Assembly: GCF_000276665.1 (NCBI RefSeq)
Contig: NW_004955466.1
Span: 12,155,464 to 12,219,463 of the forward strand
DNA: 64,000 nt
DNA from: Chinchilla lanigera
Taxonomy: Eukaryota; Chordata; Mammalia; Rodentia; Chinchillidae
Reading direction: 5' to 3'
The position numbers and the translations under genes are program-made. Under the pieces are notes generated by a model. It was not told where the DNA came from. It saw only the letters and a list, made by a program, of their open reading frames with translations, and did no database searches. Positions 21,721-32,379 of this stretch are shown one piece after another; the stretch's first letter is position 1; each line of letters opens with the position of its first letter.

Positions 21721-22302
21721 AGGGAAATAGATAGAAAGATCACAGCAGGAGACTTAATTTTCACTGTCATTATTTTTTACGTTGTAAATTTTGAACCATC
21801 CAGTGATTCACTATTCAACAAATTACCGTTAAAATGTTTCTGTTTTTCCTTCCCTAGTACTTGCCATCCCTCTGTGGTCTTTCTCTCTCCTCACCCCACC
21901 CTCACTTTTTCTTATCATTCCCTTGCTACATGCAGTTCCTTAGTGCTGAAGGGCTGGTTTTTGATGTCTTGCCAGCTGAAGATGCTGCTTTCCTGTCATG
22001 TGCTGGTCCTGGGTTTGTGGCTGGCTCTGCCCTTCAGCTGTGTCTGTTGAATCTTCCTGTCTGCACTGGAAGAGAGTACCTACTCTTCGGGGCCTGCTTC
22101 CGAGGTCCAGTGCTTCCTGCATGCTGGTCTTACCCTAGCAGCTGGATACTTAAGAGCCGGGGTACTCAAGGCTCCTTTCCTGTTATTTTGCCCATGCTTT
22201 TAATTTCTGTGTAGCATATGAATGCACTCACGTTATTGTTCCAAATTACTTTTAATTGGTGTTCATAAACACCATTTGACTTGTTTTCCTAACTTGTTTT
22301 AG

Positions 22303-22462
22303 ACAAGAATATGTACTCCAGTGGCTACTCCACAGCCTACGCCTCCTTGCTCCCCTTTGGCACCTCCTGAAGAGTGCATGCTGGTGAAGACGCCTGATTC
22401 TTCTCCCTGTGGTTCATATCATGATGTTGCTTTTGTGATGAAAGAAATCTCTGCTAAAAATG
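22303..22462 (+). CDS. KIAA0586: TALPID3 window exon 8
   Basis: Acceptor cttgttttag|aca, donor aaatg|gtaaag. Reads [18 protein letters not shown], then [13 protein letters not shown] and VMKEISAKN. The TPQPTPP proline-rich repeat is typical of this protein. 53 codons plus 1 nt. Confidence 0.94.
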
Positions 22463-22527
22463 GTAAAGACCTTATTTATTAAAATTTCATGACTTGTATT
22501 GTGTGATGCCCTCTCTCTCTCTAATTT

Positions 22528-22676
22528 TTTTTTTTTTGAGACAGGGTCTTGCTATGCATTTCATGCTGGCCTTGAACTCACTTTTTAGCCCAGGCTGACC
22601 TTGAACTCCCTCTGTGATCCTCCTGCCTCAGCCTCCTGGGTGCTGGGATTGTATAGGTGTGCACCGCCATGCCTGG
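22528..22676 (-). mobile_element. B1 SINE
   Basis: Poly-T, gagacagggtcttgctatgc, duplicated caggctgacc unit, gcaccgccatgcctgg. Confidence 0.92.
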
Positions 22677-22859
22677 AAAGATGCTTTATATATCATACAT
22701 ACTTGTTGCATACTAGGTGTAAGTCAGTGGTAGCAAACCTATTGCACTTGTGCCACAGCCAGGTATTTGTTACCACTGAAAGCTCTAGAAGGTTCCCCAT
22801 CACTCGTTTAAGTCATTTCTCTCACAAGGAAAGCAAAGGGTTTGCTGCCACTTGTCTAG

Positions 22860-23285
22860 TGTGTGCTGCTATAACGGCATACCACAGAGTGGGTCATTTA
22901 TTTTTTATTTTGTTTTACTTTATTTTATTTTACTTTATATTTTTTGTACCATGAATCAAACTCAGGACTCCGTGCTTGCCAGGTAGGCGCCGTGCCGCTG
23001 AGCCATATCCTAGGCCCTTAGCTTGGGTAATTTATATAGAAAAGAATTTACATCTTACAGCTCGAGTCTGGAAGTCCAGGATTGAGGGCCTGCACCTGGG
23101 GAGAGCCTTGTTGATCTGGCATCAGTAGGAGGACAGGAGCCTGCGAGTTGGAGACTCTTAGAGAGCCACTGAGACCTGAGACCCCAGGCCTCATGTCCTC
23201 ATCTGACCCGGTTAGCTTGCAGCGGTCTTCCTCCAAATAGTATCACCATGGGGGTTAGGGGACACAGGAACCCATAGTGCCTCTT
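22860..23285 (-). mobile_element. MaLR-type solo LTR, old, interrupted by an ID SINE
   Basis: On + it reads gtgtgctgctataacggcat, then after an ID insertion gggtaatttatatagaaaag and ggaagtccaggattgagg ... gggggttaggggacacagg, the antisense of a MaLR-family LTR. No coding content. Confidence 0.6.
22938..23020 (-). mobile_element. ID SINE inside LTR
   Basis: ttttttgtaccatgaatcaa ... gccgctgagccatatcctaggccc. Confidence 0.87.
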
Positions 23286-23554
23286 CTTAAAGTATATAAT
23301 TTAAGACACGTGTAGGTGACTACATATGTGGTGGTATGAATAGTCCTGTCTTTTCAAGGTTATTTTCTTATACTTTACTAAAAATTAACTTAGGAATTTT
23401 CTCGTTATGGCCATCACTATGATCGTTATTATTGTTATTGCCGCTGCTTTATGTCAAAATAGCAAGTACTTTCTGAGCACTATGTTTTGCCTTTCTGTAG
23501 AGTAGCTACTGACTTTCATCTTTTTTCTTTCTTTTAAAAAAGAGAAATCTTTAG

Positions 23555-23777
23555 GAAATGATATGCCTGCCATCACACATGTTAATACTCCTGCAGTTAC
23601 CCCAGCTGCCACACCTCCTCCAGCAGCAGCTCTTACGCCAAGTTTGTCAGAGATTTCCATTGATAAGTTGAAGATATCATGCCTGGAGCTTCCCAAGCCA
23701 TGGGGGGATAGAGACCTCCCATTGGAGGAAGAGAACCCTCACTGTCTTCAAGAGGAACTTCCTTACCCAAGAGCACT
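23555..23777 (+). CDS. KIAA0586: TALPID3 window exon 9
   Basis: Acceptor aaatctttag|gaa, preceded by an A-rich interruption of the pyrimidine tract (ttttaaaaaagagaaat). Donor gcact|gtaggt. Reads [34 protein letters not shown], then [18 protein letters not shown] and ends EELPYPRAL with the last codon split. A Tigger-type transposon begins about 14 nt past the donor. Confidence 0.94.
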
Positions 23778-23790
23778 GTAGGTGAAAACA

Positions 23791-24090
23791 CAGTTGTCCT
23801 CTGTATCTGGGGATTTTGGATCTGGGACCTTCCCCCCAAATCCGTACTTACTGAAGTGCCTTATGTACAGTGGTACAATGTTTATGTATAATCTGCATAG
23901 TCCTTCCATATATTTTAGGTCATTTCAAATTACTTCCAATATGTAATTCAATGTAAATGCTCTGTAAAGAATCGTTATATTGTGTTGTTTAGGAAATAAT
24001 GACAAGGTTTTTTTTTCACCAAATATTTTCCATCTGTAGTTGGAGGAATTATAGATGTGGAATCTGAATGTGGAGGGCCAACTCCATTCA
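23791..24090 (+). mobile_element. Tigger/MER2-type DNA transposon
   Basis: Starts cagttgtcctctgtatctgg. Carries the 'tgttgtttaggaaataatga' block and ends ggagggccaactcc, inverse of its start. I recognise this as a TcMar-Tigger non-autonomous element (MER2-like). It starts about 14 nt after the exon 9 donor. Confidence 0.75.
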
Positions 24091-24149
24091 CTTTTAGTAA
24101 CTGTACATTCCAATTTATGTGACACATTACAATAGAAACAAGAGACAAA

Positions 24150-24305
24150 GCTGTGCGTGGTGGTGCACATCTGTAATCCCAGCACTTGGGAGGCTGAGGC
24201 AGGAGGAACGCCACAAGTTCGAGGCCAGCCTGGACTACATAGTGAGTTCAAGGCCATCCTGGCTCAAAAAGACAAAAAAAAAAAAAAAACAAAAAGAAAT
24301 GACAA
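24150..24305 (+). mobile_element. B1 SINE
   Basis: GCTGTGCGTGGTGGTGCACA head, duplication present, short deletion before the A-rich tail. Confidence 0.92.
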
Positions 24306-24733
24306 ACAATGATTTTTAAACCCTAACTATACTTTAGGAAGAAGTTTTATAAATTTTAAGTTTTTTAAAAATTTTAATCAAATTTATTTATATCTTTTTA
24401 TTTTAAAAGGATTGAAACAGAGAAGAAAGACACTTATCAGATTGTTAATAAAATTAAAAGTGATTTTTCCCTAATGTAGCTCATCATTTACTATGATCAG
24501 TTAACTTTTAAATTACTATATATCCCATGTAGATTTACTTTTTAGCTAGGAGAGCTTTCAGGATGGTTTATGATTAATGCATAAAAACAGTTCTAGAAAA
24601 ATGAGTCTTGGTAATTATAATAGTGTAGATCCTAGAAATACTTTGCTAGAGGAGATATAGTACCTGTTTTTTATCTAAAAATAGAGTCCTTCAGTGAGCT
24701 AGTAAATTTAGAATAACATCTTTACCTCCTCAG

Positions 24734-24987
24734 GGTGATGTCTGTGGCGAAGGACGAAGAACCTGAGAGTGTGGACTCTCCGGCTCAGCCTGCTCCTGCA
24801 GAACCGGTTCCCTTCACCCCGCTACCTGCGGGCACCGAGGCCCCTGCCTCCTTGCGGATGCCGAGCTCCAGCTCGTCCACACTGGAGAGCACACTGAGCA
24901 TCACTGTCACCGACGCGGAGACTCTAGACAGGCCCATCTCAGAAGGGGAGGTTGTGTTCAGTTGCGGTCAAAGATTGGCTCCCAAGA
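24734..24987 (+). CDS. KIAA0586: TALPID3 window exon 10
   Basis: Acceptor tttacctcctcag|ggt, donor aagA|gtgagt. Reads [18 protein letters not shown], a Pro-rich stretch, then [16 protein letters not shown] and [14 protein letters not shown]. More GC-rich than the surrounding intron. 1 nt plus 84 codons plus 1 nt. Confidence 0.95.
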
Positions 24988-25990
24988 GTGAGTCACCCTA
25001 TATTACTTGGTTTCACTGTTAGATTATGATAATTCCCTTAGTGATATTTTCCTGTTTAAAGTGTTTTTACTTACTTGCAAAGATCTAATATGATATAGCA
25101 GAGAAAAGTGGGGCCTGTGCACATTAGTTAGCATTGGTTAGTTTTGGAAAGTACACCGCACTTCATAGCCCTGCCCTCTAGGGGTATTATTCATAGTTTG
25201 AGGTGCACCCTTCCAGGCTTCTTAAAGTGTGCATATGTAGACACCTAAATCCGAGGATGTACATTTGGATTTAAAATAGAATCTTCCTTCACATGCTGTT
25301 GGGAAACTACATCATTTTGAAAATGGCTGTATGGTCTCTGCAGCCAGTGCCTGAGGGGAGGGCTTCTAGATGGTTTTTCGTGTTCCCAGACTACACACAA
25401 CTTTAATGAGCATCCTTCATGCACTTGCCTGATAACTCCTAGACAGCTGCCTAGATGTGGGATTGCTGAGTCAGACCAGGCACCTGTAAAATACTGTTAC
25501 ACTGCCAGCATGCTTTCTGAAATATTAATCAGCTTTTAATCAGTTTAAATAACATTAACAATATATAGGAATGCTGATTTCTCAATTTTATAGCTACAGT
25601 GCTATCTGTACAATTTTTAGAAGTTTCTGGTAGTGCCAGGTGTGGTGGCACACGCCTGTAATCCCAGCACTCTGGAAGCTGGAGGGTCACTGCAAGTTTG
25701 AGGCCAGCCTGGGCTACATAGTGAGTCCAAGGTCAGCCTGAAGGTACATAGTGAGACCCTGTCTCAAAAAGAAAAATTTGTTTCTACAAGCTGTTAGGTG
25801 AAAGAAAAATCTCATGTGTTTTAAACTGCATTTTTAAAAAAAACCCATGAGATTGAGTAGTTTGTGTATTATTTGTTTATGAACTGTGGCAGTATTTCTA
25901 TTGCAGAAGATTAAATGTGGCTTTCTGGTCAGATTGCTTAGTAAGTTTGTTTTTATTTTTTTTCTCTAAATTTTTACTTTTTTATTTTAG
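24988..25990 (+). other. KIAA0586: Intron 10
   Basis: 1003 bp with a single + strand B1 (25635-25780). The remainder is unremarkable. Confidence 0.7.
25635..25780 (+). mobile_element. B1 SINE
   Basis: gtgccaggtgtggtggcaca head, duplicated tgagtccaaggtcagcctg, gagaccctgtctcaaaaag. Confidence 0.92.
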
Positions 25991-26067
25991 TGTTAGGAGG
26001 TGGAGAGCTTTATCTGACAACCCTAAATGATAGCTTCTCCAGTACTCTGCACGATGCCCTGGAAATG
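25991..26067 (+). CDS. KIAA0586: TALPID3 window exon 11
   Basis: Acceptor tttttattttag|tgt, donor atg|gtaagg. Completes the split codon, then LGGGELYLTTLNDSFSSTL and HDALEM. 77 nt: 2 nt plus 25 codons, phase 0 at the donor. Confidence 0.93.
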
Positions 26068-26394
26068 GTAAGGAGTGACTGGCGTCAGCGTTGAATTCTC
26101 ACAGGAAGGACGTCTTCGTGAACTTACTGCCACTGACCTTGTTTTTTCTCACTTGTTTGAGTTACAGACAAAACAGTTACTAAAATGTCCATGAAAGGAT
26201 TTAGGGTTTCTTGTGTATTTCCTTGTGTTATCTCCTCATAGTAGTGAGAATGAAATTATTAATCTCTGAGGTTCCAGCTGTTGAAAAATAATACTTAATG
26301 TAATTAGGTATTGAACTCCATCGAAATGTAAACTGCCGCCTTGATACGCTGTCTGTATAATTTATACTCATTTTCATTTTTATTAATTTTTTGT

Positions 26395-26460
26395 TTTTTT
26401 TTTTCTGTCCCAGCTTGAACCCAGGGCTTTGCACATATGAGACCACCTCTCCAGTCCTTT
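26395..26460 (-). mobile_element. ID SINE remnant
   Basis: Poly-T, then gcttgaacccagggctttgc and a shortened body ending ctccagtcc. Confidence 0.55.
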
Positions 26461-26959
26461 AATATTTTGAGCAGAATCTTAGCAGTTTTTAACCAACGCT
26501 TCTATAATTTGTTTTTCCCTAACCATGATTATAATTCTTCGTGCTAATAAGCATGAAAATTCAGTGGCCTTAAACAGAAAAATTGAAATTGGATCCGGAG
26601 ATACTAGTCCTTCTTCCTAGTTATTCTCTAGCACCACAGAAGAAAAAGATAGATGTTTTAAAATGTCATCTATTTATACAGACGTATATAATGTAAATAT
26701 CCTATAGAAATGATAGTAAGATTTTCTTTTGAAACACTTAGGAACAGAAAGCTTTACTTCTGTATGTTTTCAAAAGCCTAAGCAAGTATCACCAACAACA
26801 GATGCTGAGCTAAGCAGTGCTGTTATTGTTGCTCTTTTTAAAAATGTTATTTCACAAATGAATAAGAAGATATTTCATAAGTTTTTGATTGATTTTATTT
26901 GAAGAGGATTCTTTTTCTTTTTGTCCTCTTTGCAGCATTAGGCATTAAACCCAGGAGGG

Positions 26960-27103
26960 CCTTTGATACGTCTCCAGCTCTTCCTCATTTTGAGACGGGC
27001 TTATTTCGTCACTTACCAGGCTTGCTTGACTTGCAGGGCCCCCACCTCCCCCGACTTTCAGAGTGCTGGGGTTAACAAGTGTGCACCACCATGCCTGGCT
27101 GCA
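26960..27103 (-). mobile_element. Decayed B1 SINE
   Basis: ttttgagacgggcttatttc ... agagtgctggggttaac ... caccaccatgcctggc. Confidence 0.6.
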
Positions 27104-27334
27104 GGGGTAATTTTTTAAAAACAGTAATTATTTATTGAGTTCATTGTAAAGAGAGGGCAGTCATTTTTTGTGAAATAACATGGGAAGAAGGTATAAATGG
27201 AATATTTTTATTTTCAGGGGTGCTGGAGCATTATATCAACACTTGGCCTAACGTGTGATTATCGCATTTTTATCCATTCTTAGAACTTCATCTGGTGGCA
27301 GTACATATTTATATTTAAATTTCCTTGTTTTCTT

Positions 27335-27421
27335 TTTTTTCCTTTGGTACTGGGGTTTGAACTCAGGACTTTGCGCTTGCCAGGCAGGCACTTATGCCAC
27401 TGAGCTATATCCCCAGCCCCA
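27335..27421 (-). mobile_element. ID SINE
   Basis: ttggtactggggtttgaac ... gagctatatccccagcccc, near complete. Confidence 0.92.
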
Positions 27422-27502
27422 ATTTCTTGAAATAACTAAACTGAACTAGGACTAAATGATAACATTTCCTTTTTTAAATGTGAAATTTTCTAATTTTCAT
27501 AT

Positions 27503-27556
27503 TTTTATTGTAATTTTATTCTAATAGAATTTTTATTGTATTTTATTCTAATAGAA
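27503..27556 (+). repeat. ~27-bp tandem duplication
   Basis: tttttattgta(a)ttttattctaatagaa occurs twice in a row, differing by one base. Confidence 0.85.
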
Positions 27557-28014
27557 GCAAATACAAAAGTATAATCTGGAAAAGTCCAGAGTAACTTCAA
27601 GAAATGTACCATTAGTAGTTTATATATAGTTAAGGTATATGTAATCCAGCTAATAACTTTATTTTATTAAAGACAAAGTGAATACCGTGAGTGAATTTAA
27701 GGTCATGTTCATACTTGTTTGCATAGGTGAGTCCAGTGTGACTGTGAGGGGCAGAGAGTCCCTCATTTTTGGGACAGGTCTCTTGTTGAGGCACAGTGAA
27801 CTTAGCCAGTGGAAGCTCTCGCTAGCCTGTTCCTCGCCAAGGGCGGGTATCAGCACAGAGGCAAGGGGGCGTTGAAGGCTGCGCCTGCCCTCACGTTCTT
27901 CTGCAGGTTTCATTTTTGTCTGTGACCCGGGTTGCACTATTCTGGGGTGTTCCCCGCATTGCCGTGCTGAGGTGTACTTACTTTGTGCACTGTTTAAACA
28001 TGAAATGGGAAAGC

Positions 28015-28265
28015 TGAGACAAAATACCCAACACCAAAATTAAAGAAGGAAAGGTTTATTTAGCTCACAGTTTGTGGAGGTTTCAGTCTATAATCAGCTG
28101 GCTCCAAGGCAGAGTGGCACATGACACAGGGGTAACGGTCCAAGGCGGCACAAGACAGCAAAAGCAGCAAGAGCAAAAGTGGGGGAAAGCAGCGTCTTTC
28201 TCTCCTTATACTGTTGACTATCTGCCCACATCCACACCATCTCCTGCCCTCTTCTTCCACTGAAG
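28015..28265 (-). mobile_element. MaLR-type LTR, truncated, antisense
   Basis: Shares gacaaaatacccaacacc, gtttatttagctcacagtt and tataatcagctggctcc with the complete LTRs at 46788 and 53707. Ends abruptly at a reverse B1. Confidence 0.72.
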
Positions 28266-28270
28266 CTCCA

Positions 28271-28424
28271 GGATTTTTTTGGTTTTTTGAGACAGGGTTT
28301 TGCTATGCAGTTCAGGCTGGTCTTGAATTTACTTTGTAGCACAGGCTGCCCTTGAAGTCATAGTGATCCTCCTGCCTCAGCCTCCGGAGTGCTAGGATTA
28401 CAGGCGTGTGCTACCACACCCAGC
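28271..28424 (-). mobile_element. B1 SINE
   Basis: ttttttgagacagggttttg ... cctcagcctccggagtgc ... ctaccacacccagc. Confidence 0.92.
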
Positions 28425-28547
28425 TTGAATCTCCATTGTTAATGTTACCAAATTACTCTAAAGTGTTGTTTATATATGATGCAAATTTAGCACTTTTATT
28501 ATACAAAGTGTATGTAAGAACTAAATGAAAATAAAGCCCTCACTTTC

Positions 28548-28750
28548 AGCTGGGTATTATGGCACATGCCTGTAATCCAGCCCTCTGGGAGACTGATGCA
28601 GGAGGGTTGTAAATTGAAGCTCAGCCTGGGCCATTTAGTGACTTTATGGAACTCTAAGCAGTGCTGGTATTCTCTCTAGTCTTTAAAACGTTGTGTCTCA
28701 AAAAGAAGCGGGGGAGCTGGGGATGTAACTTAGTGCAAAGGCCCTGGATT
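28548..28750 (+). mobile_element. Decayed B1 followed by ID remnant
   Basis: gctgggtattatggcacatg head, scrambled middle, tgtgtctcaaaaag, then an ID-like ggagctggggatgtaactta. Confidence 0.7.
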
Positions 28751-28759
28751 CAGTCTCTA

Positions 28760-28845
28760 GCGTGTGTATGCGCGCGCTCACACACACACACACGCACGCA
28801 CACACACGCACACGCACACGCGCACTCATCTTCCTCACACACGCT
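28760..28845. repeat. (AC)n/(GC)n microsatellite
   Basis: Interrupted CA/CG dinucleotide block, cacacacacacacacgcacg and following. Confidence 0.92.
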
Positions 28846-28961
28846 CATCTTCCTTCCAAAAAATGGCTAACATAATTTGCTGTTTTTTTAATCATAATTG
28901 AGAAAAGTACAATCATTTGATAAAAGTTTTTGTGCATTAATTATCTTTACTTTTCTTTTAG

Positions 28962-29096
28962 GAAGATGACTCTCCCAGTGAAGGACAAGTAATCAGGATA
29001 TCCCATAAAAAATTTCATGCAGATGCACTTCTTCCTCTTCTTGCTAAACAGAACCAGGAATTACTAGTTTCGCAGCAAGCAGTCTGTCACTCAGAG
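28962..29096 (+). CDS. KIAA0586: TALPID3 window exon 12
   Basis: Acceptor ttttctttta g|gaa, donor gag|gtactc. 45 codons, symmetric: [20 protein letters not shown], then [14 protein letters not shown] and AVCHSE. Phase 0/0, so the exon could be skipped without a frameshift. Confidence 0.94.
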
Positions 29097-29164
29097 GTAC
29101 TCTGTAACCGTAGTAATTATTTTTTGATAGATACAAATACAGGAAAAAAGAAAAATACTCCTGC

Positions 29165-29275
29165 TTTTAAATTTTTTTTTAAATTTATTTTTACATGTTT
29201 GCAGTACATAATGATTACATTCATTGTGGGGAATTGATACGTGTACATAACACATCCTGATTCTTTGTGTATCCG
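29165..29275 (-). mobile_element. L1 3'-UTR scrap, antisense
   Basis: gtttgcagtacataatgatt ... ggggaattgatacgtgtaca, identical in layout to 2530-2590. Confidence 0.7.
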
Positions 29276-29394
29276 ATACCTACTTTTAATTGAGGCATGC
29301 TGATGTTTCAGTTAAGAAGTCAATATTATAGCAAACAATTTTATCCTGGAATCATAGAAAAAAGTTTTCTTTTTCTTTTTTTTTCTTTCTTTTT

Positions 29395-29560
29395 TTGGTC
29401 CAAGTGTCTATTCATTTATTTATTCATTTGTTTGTAATAGTACATGTTTGTAGTGTGTAACATTTATATTCCGTTTGGGAAATTGGTACATGAACATACT
29501 GTATCTCACTTCCTTTTTTCAACCCCTTTCCCTCCCTTTCCTCCCCTGTAGAGTTGTATA
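29395..29560 (-). mobile_element. L1 3'-UTR scrap, antisense
   Basis: agtacatgtttgtagtgtgt ... ggaaattggtacatgaacat, then a pyrimidine-rich run. Confidence 0.65.
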
Positions 29561-30069
29561 ACTAAAAATAAATTAGACCATCCATTCCAACCCACTTGTT
29601 CTACAGTTGAAAAAAACTGAAGCACGCTAATAATTTGTGAGGATCATTCATTCATTTATTCATTCATCCTGCAACCTTTTATTATTGAGTATCTATTGTA
29701 TGATACACATAGCCTTGGAAAATATACAAACATGAATGAGACACAGCCTCTACCTTTAAGCAGTATTATAGGCACTGTGAAATATTTCTGATTTCCAGTG
29801 GAAGCACATCTGCCATCATTCTGCACATTGCCCCGAGTCTGCAGGGGATGTGTTGAATTGCAGCCAGTATTTTTTGGTTTAAAGCATGTTGGAGGGATTG
29901 GTGTTCCAAAAGAAGCAGTGGGTTAGGGGAGCCAGGGGGAGATAGAGGTGCATAGAGGAGAATTTGGGCAAATGGTGTAGAATTTTGAATGTTGAACCAA
30001 GGTGTTTTGATTTTTTTACAGTTGATAAACTCATGTTGGTTGAAATTAAACTCCTTTTAAATGAGAAAT

Positions 30070-30150
30070 ATAGGGCTGGCAGAGTGCATGCCTGGCATGC
30101 ATGAGGCCCTCGGTTCAGTCTCTAGCTCTGAAGAAAGAAAAAAGAGGGGA
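30070..30150 (+). mobile_element. ID SINE remnant
   Basis: gggctggcagagtgcatgcc ... cctcggttcagtctctagc with an A/G-rich tail. Confidence 0.7.
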
Positions 30151-30198
30151 GAGGTACACATAGCACCTTTTAGATACTGGAATTTTAATTCACTTCTT

Positions 30199-30293
30199 TT
30201 TTAAATTTTTTTTTTTTTTGGTACCAGGAATCGAACTCAGGACCTTGCACTTGCCAGGCAGGTGCTTGTGCTGCTGAGCTACATCTCCGGCCC
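30199..30293 (-). mobile_element. ID SINE with 13-bp target duplication
   Basis: Poly-T, ggtaccaggaatcgaactc ... gagctacatctccggccc, flanked by taattcacttctt at 30186-30198 and 30294-30306. Confidence 0.94.
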
Positions 30294-30332
30294 TAATTCA
30301 CTTCTTCACTAGTAAACATTCGTTATAGTATT

Positions 30333-30439
30333 TTTTTTTTTTTTTTTTTTTTTTTGTTTTTCTCTGGTACCGGGAACCGAACTCATGACCTTCCGCTTGC
30401 CAGGCAGGTGCTTTTGCCGCTGAGCTAAATCCCCAGCCC
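30333..30439 (-). mobile_element. ID SINE with 14-bp target duplication
   Basis: Long poly-T, gtttttctctggtaccggg ... gagctaaatccccagccc, flanked by ttcgttatagtatt at 30319-30332 and 30440-30453. Confidence 0.94.
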
Positions 30440-31084
30440 TTCGTTATAGTATTAACAAGTTACAAAATAGACTCGTGATTATGGCATATAAGTTTTAATA
30501 TGGAAAGAAAACAGGTCTTAATTTTTTGTAGTTTTAGTTCATTTAGTATATATATAATAAAGAAACCTTTTTGTACTTTGTACTTTCTCAGGGAAAAGAA
30601 CTTTATGAAATATGATTAAAATAGTCTTTTTCAATCTGTGTACTTAGAAAAAAATGTAATTATTCACATGGAGTAATCTTTATGCTATTTCAAGTATATT
30701 CTCATCAGTTATAAAATTCACACTGACAGCTTTAGGCAATTTTAAATCATGAAAAATGTATTTTCTGTTTTTCTGATTTTAAGCTGTATGAACAATATGT
30801 AATGCATGCCAGCATTTAGCATTTTAAATTATAGTAGAATTTTTCTTATACATTGTTAATTAGTTGGAGATTGAAGAAATAATAGCCAACTTTAGGAAAA
30901 TAAGATATTAAAAATAAAGCCTAATGCTAGATGCCTTACTTTTAGACTTATCTTTTATGGTATATGTGGCATATAGCACTTGCTAAAATACTTTTCAAGT
31001 AGTTCATTATTCAAAGCAACTGCAGTGGTGCAGTATGGATCATGATATTCATCAGGTATCTCCTGTTTTGATTTGATTTTTTTT

Positions 31085-31172
31085 TTTCTTTTTTTCCTGT
31101 AGTACTGGGGTTTAAACCCCAGGCCCTGCACAGACTGGCCAGGCACTGTAGCATTGAGCTACATCCCAGTCT
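31085..31172 (-). mobile_element. ID SINE
   Basis: agtactggggtttaaacccc ... attgagctacatcccagtc, diverged. Confidence 0.82.
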
Positions 31173-31189
31173 GTTTTCCCTTTAAAAAG

Positions 31190-31345
31190 TTTTGTTTTGT
31201 TTTGTTTTTTGAGACCGTCTTGCTGCATAGTCCAGGCTGGCCTTGAACTCACCGTGTAGCTCAGGCTGGCCTCGAACTCTTGATGACCCTCCTGTATCAG
31301 CCTCCCAAATGCTGGGATTACAGGCATGACCCACCATGCTTGGCT
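31190..31345 (-). mobile_element. B1 SINE
   Basis: gttttttgagaccgtcttgc, duplicated caggctggcc, cccaccatgcttggc. Confidence 0.92.
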
Positions 31346-31349
31346 CCCT

Positions 31350-31433
31350 TTTTAAACTTTGCGACAAGGTGTTGCTCAGTTGTCCAGGCTGGCCTTGCAG
31401 CTGGGATTACAGGCATGTGCCACTACACTGGCT
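31350..31433 (-). mobile_element. B1 SINE, internally deleted
   Basis: tgcgacaaggtgttgctcag ... ggctggccttg joined directly to cagctgggattacaggcatg. Confidence 0.7.
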
Positions 31434-31483
31434 TGACTTGATTTTAATATAATGGCTTTAACAGTTGTTTCAACCTTTTGTAG

Positions 31484-31661
31484 GACTTGGAAAACAGTAT
31501 GGGCGAACTTAGTGAAGGACAGAGGCCCAGGCTGACAGCAGCAGCAGAGCACATCTTACTGGGACAGTCCCTCTGTATGCAGCAGTGCATCGTCAATGAG
31601 GAGTCTGTGGGTCAGCCTTGCGATCCAAAGCCGTTGTTTCAACAATCTGACATAGTTTCAG
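31484..31661 (+). CDS. KIAA0586: TALPID3 window exon 13
   Basis: Acceptor caaccttttgtag|gac, donor tcag|gtatac. Reads DLENSMGELSEGQRPRLTAA, then EHILLGQSLCMQ and CDPKPLFQQSDIVS. 59 codons plus 1 nt. Confidence 0.94.
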
Positions 31662-31961
31662 GTATACACCAACCCTTTGTATCCCACCACGCTGTCTTTG
31701 AACTCTTCCTGTGCTGAAGGGGATGTATTTTGTTTTGTATTATAATCTATATTAGGGTTCCTGATCTGACTTGAGAAAAGTGTAACTATATTTAGATGAA
31801 AAATTTCTTTGTTACAAAGTAGTAAGTTTTTTTATGGTATACCTAACTGTGTTTTCCTAAGTGTGATTCATGCATCAGTGCGGGTACTTGTACTGTTGTG
31901 ATACATGAGATAATTTTGGTAATATACATACACACATTGAAAAATTTGTAATGCAGATGCT

Positions 31962-32055
31962 TTTTTGTTTTTTTGAGATAGAGTCTCAGGCTGGCCTTGA
32001 ATTCATAATCCTCCTGTCACAACCTCCCGGGTACTGAGACTGCAGGCATGTACCT
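31962..32055 (-). mobile_element. B1 SINE, shortened
   Basis: ttttttgagatagagtctca ... ttgaattcataatcctcctg ... ggcatgtacc. Confidence 0.75.
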
Positions 32056-32296
32056 AGTGTATAGGAGCCTTTATTTTAATATATACTAGAAAATATAACT
32101 AGCCTATCAAAACTGAGCTACCACCTTGTTTAGAACAAGGTTCACTTAGATAATACTGTAGAAAAATACTTTACAAAATTGTGTGATTTTCAGATGGCTG
32201 TGTTCAGTGACTATTGTAGAACTTAACTTTCTTTAACACTTTGGAAATGATAATAAAATAGAACACCTGTCATTAATATGTATATAGTTAATTCTT

Positions 32297-32379
32297 TTTT
32301 TTTTTTTGTACTGGGAATTGAACTCAGAGCCTCGTGCTTGCCAGGCAAGTACTTGTGCCATTGAGCTACATCCCCAGCC
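32297..32379 (-). mobile_element. ID SINE with 11-bp target duplication
   Basis: gtactgggaattgaactcag ... gagctacatccccagcc, flanked by agttaattctt at 32286-32296 and 32380-32390. Confidence 0.94.

Larger units (their letters stand above)
18683..22302 (+). other. KIAA0586: Intron 7
   Basis: 3620 bp. A + strand B1, an antisense L1 tail (about 19800-20290), a (TA)n repeat next to a 100-N gap, a decayed reverse B1-like piece and an old sense-strand L1-like remnant (21390-21720). 21725-22302 shows nothing recognised. Confidence 0.65.
22463..23554 (+). other. KIAA0586: Intron 8
   Basis: 1092 bp. A reverse B1 (22528-22676), then an old antisense MaLR-type LTR (about 22860-23285) split by an ID element. 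Confidence 0.65.
23778..24733 (+). other. KIAA0586: Intron 9
   Basis: 956 bp. A Tigger/MER2-type DNA transposon begins right after the donor, followed by a + strand B1. 24306-24733 is AT-rich with nothing recognised. Confidence 0.7.
26068..28961 (+). other. KIAA0586: Intron 11
   Basis: 2894 bp. Decayed ID and B1 pieces (26395-26460, 26920-27103), a good reverse ID (27335-27421), a small tandem duplication near 27503-27556, a truncated MaLR-type LTR (28015-28265), a reverse B1, a B1/ID remnant and an (AC)n block. Confidence 0.65.
29097..31483 (+). other. KIAA0586: Intron 12
   Basis: 2387 bp. Two short antisense L1 3'-UTR scraps (29165-29275, 29395-29560), ID elements, and reverse B1 copies just upstream of exon 13. 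29575-30060 and 30455-31080 show nothing recognised. Confidence 0.65.
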
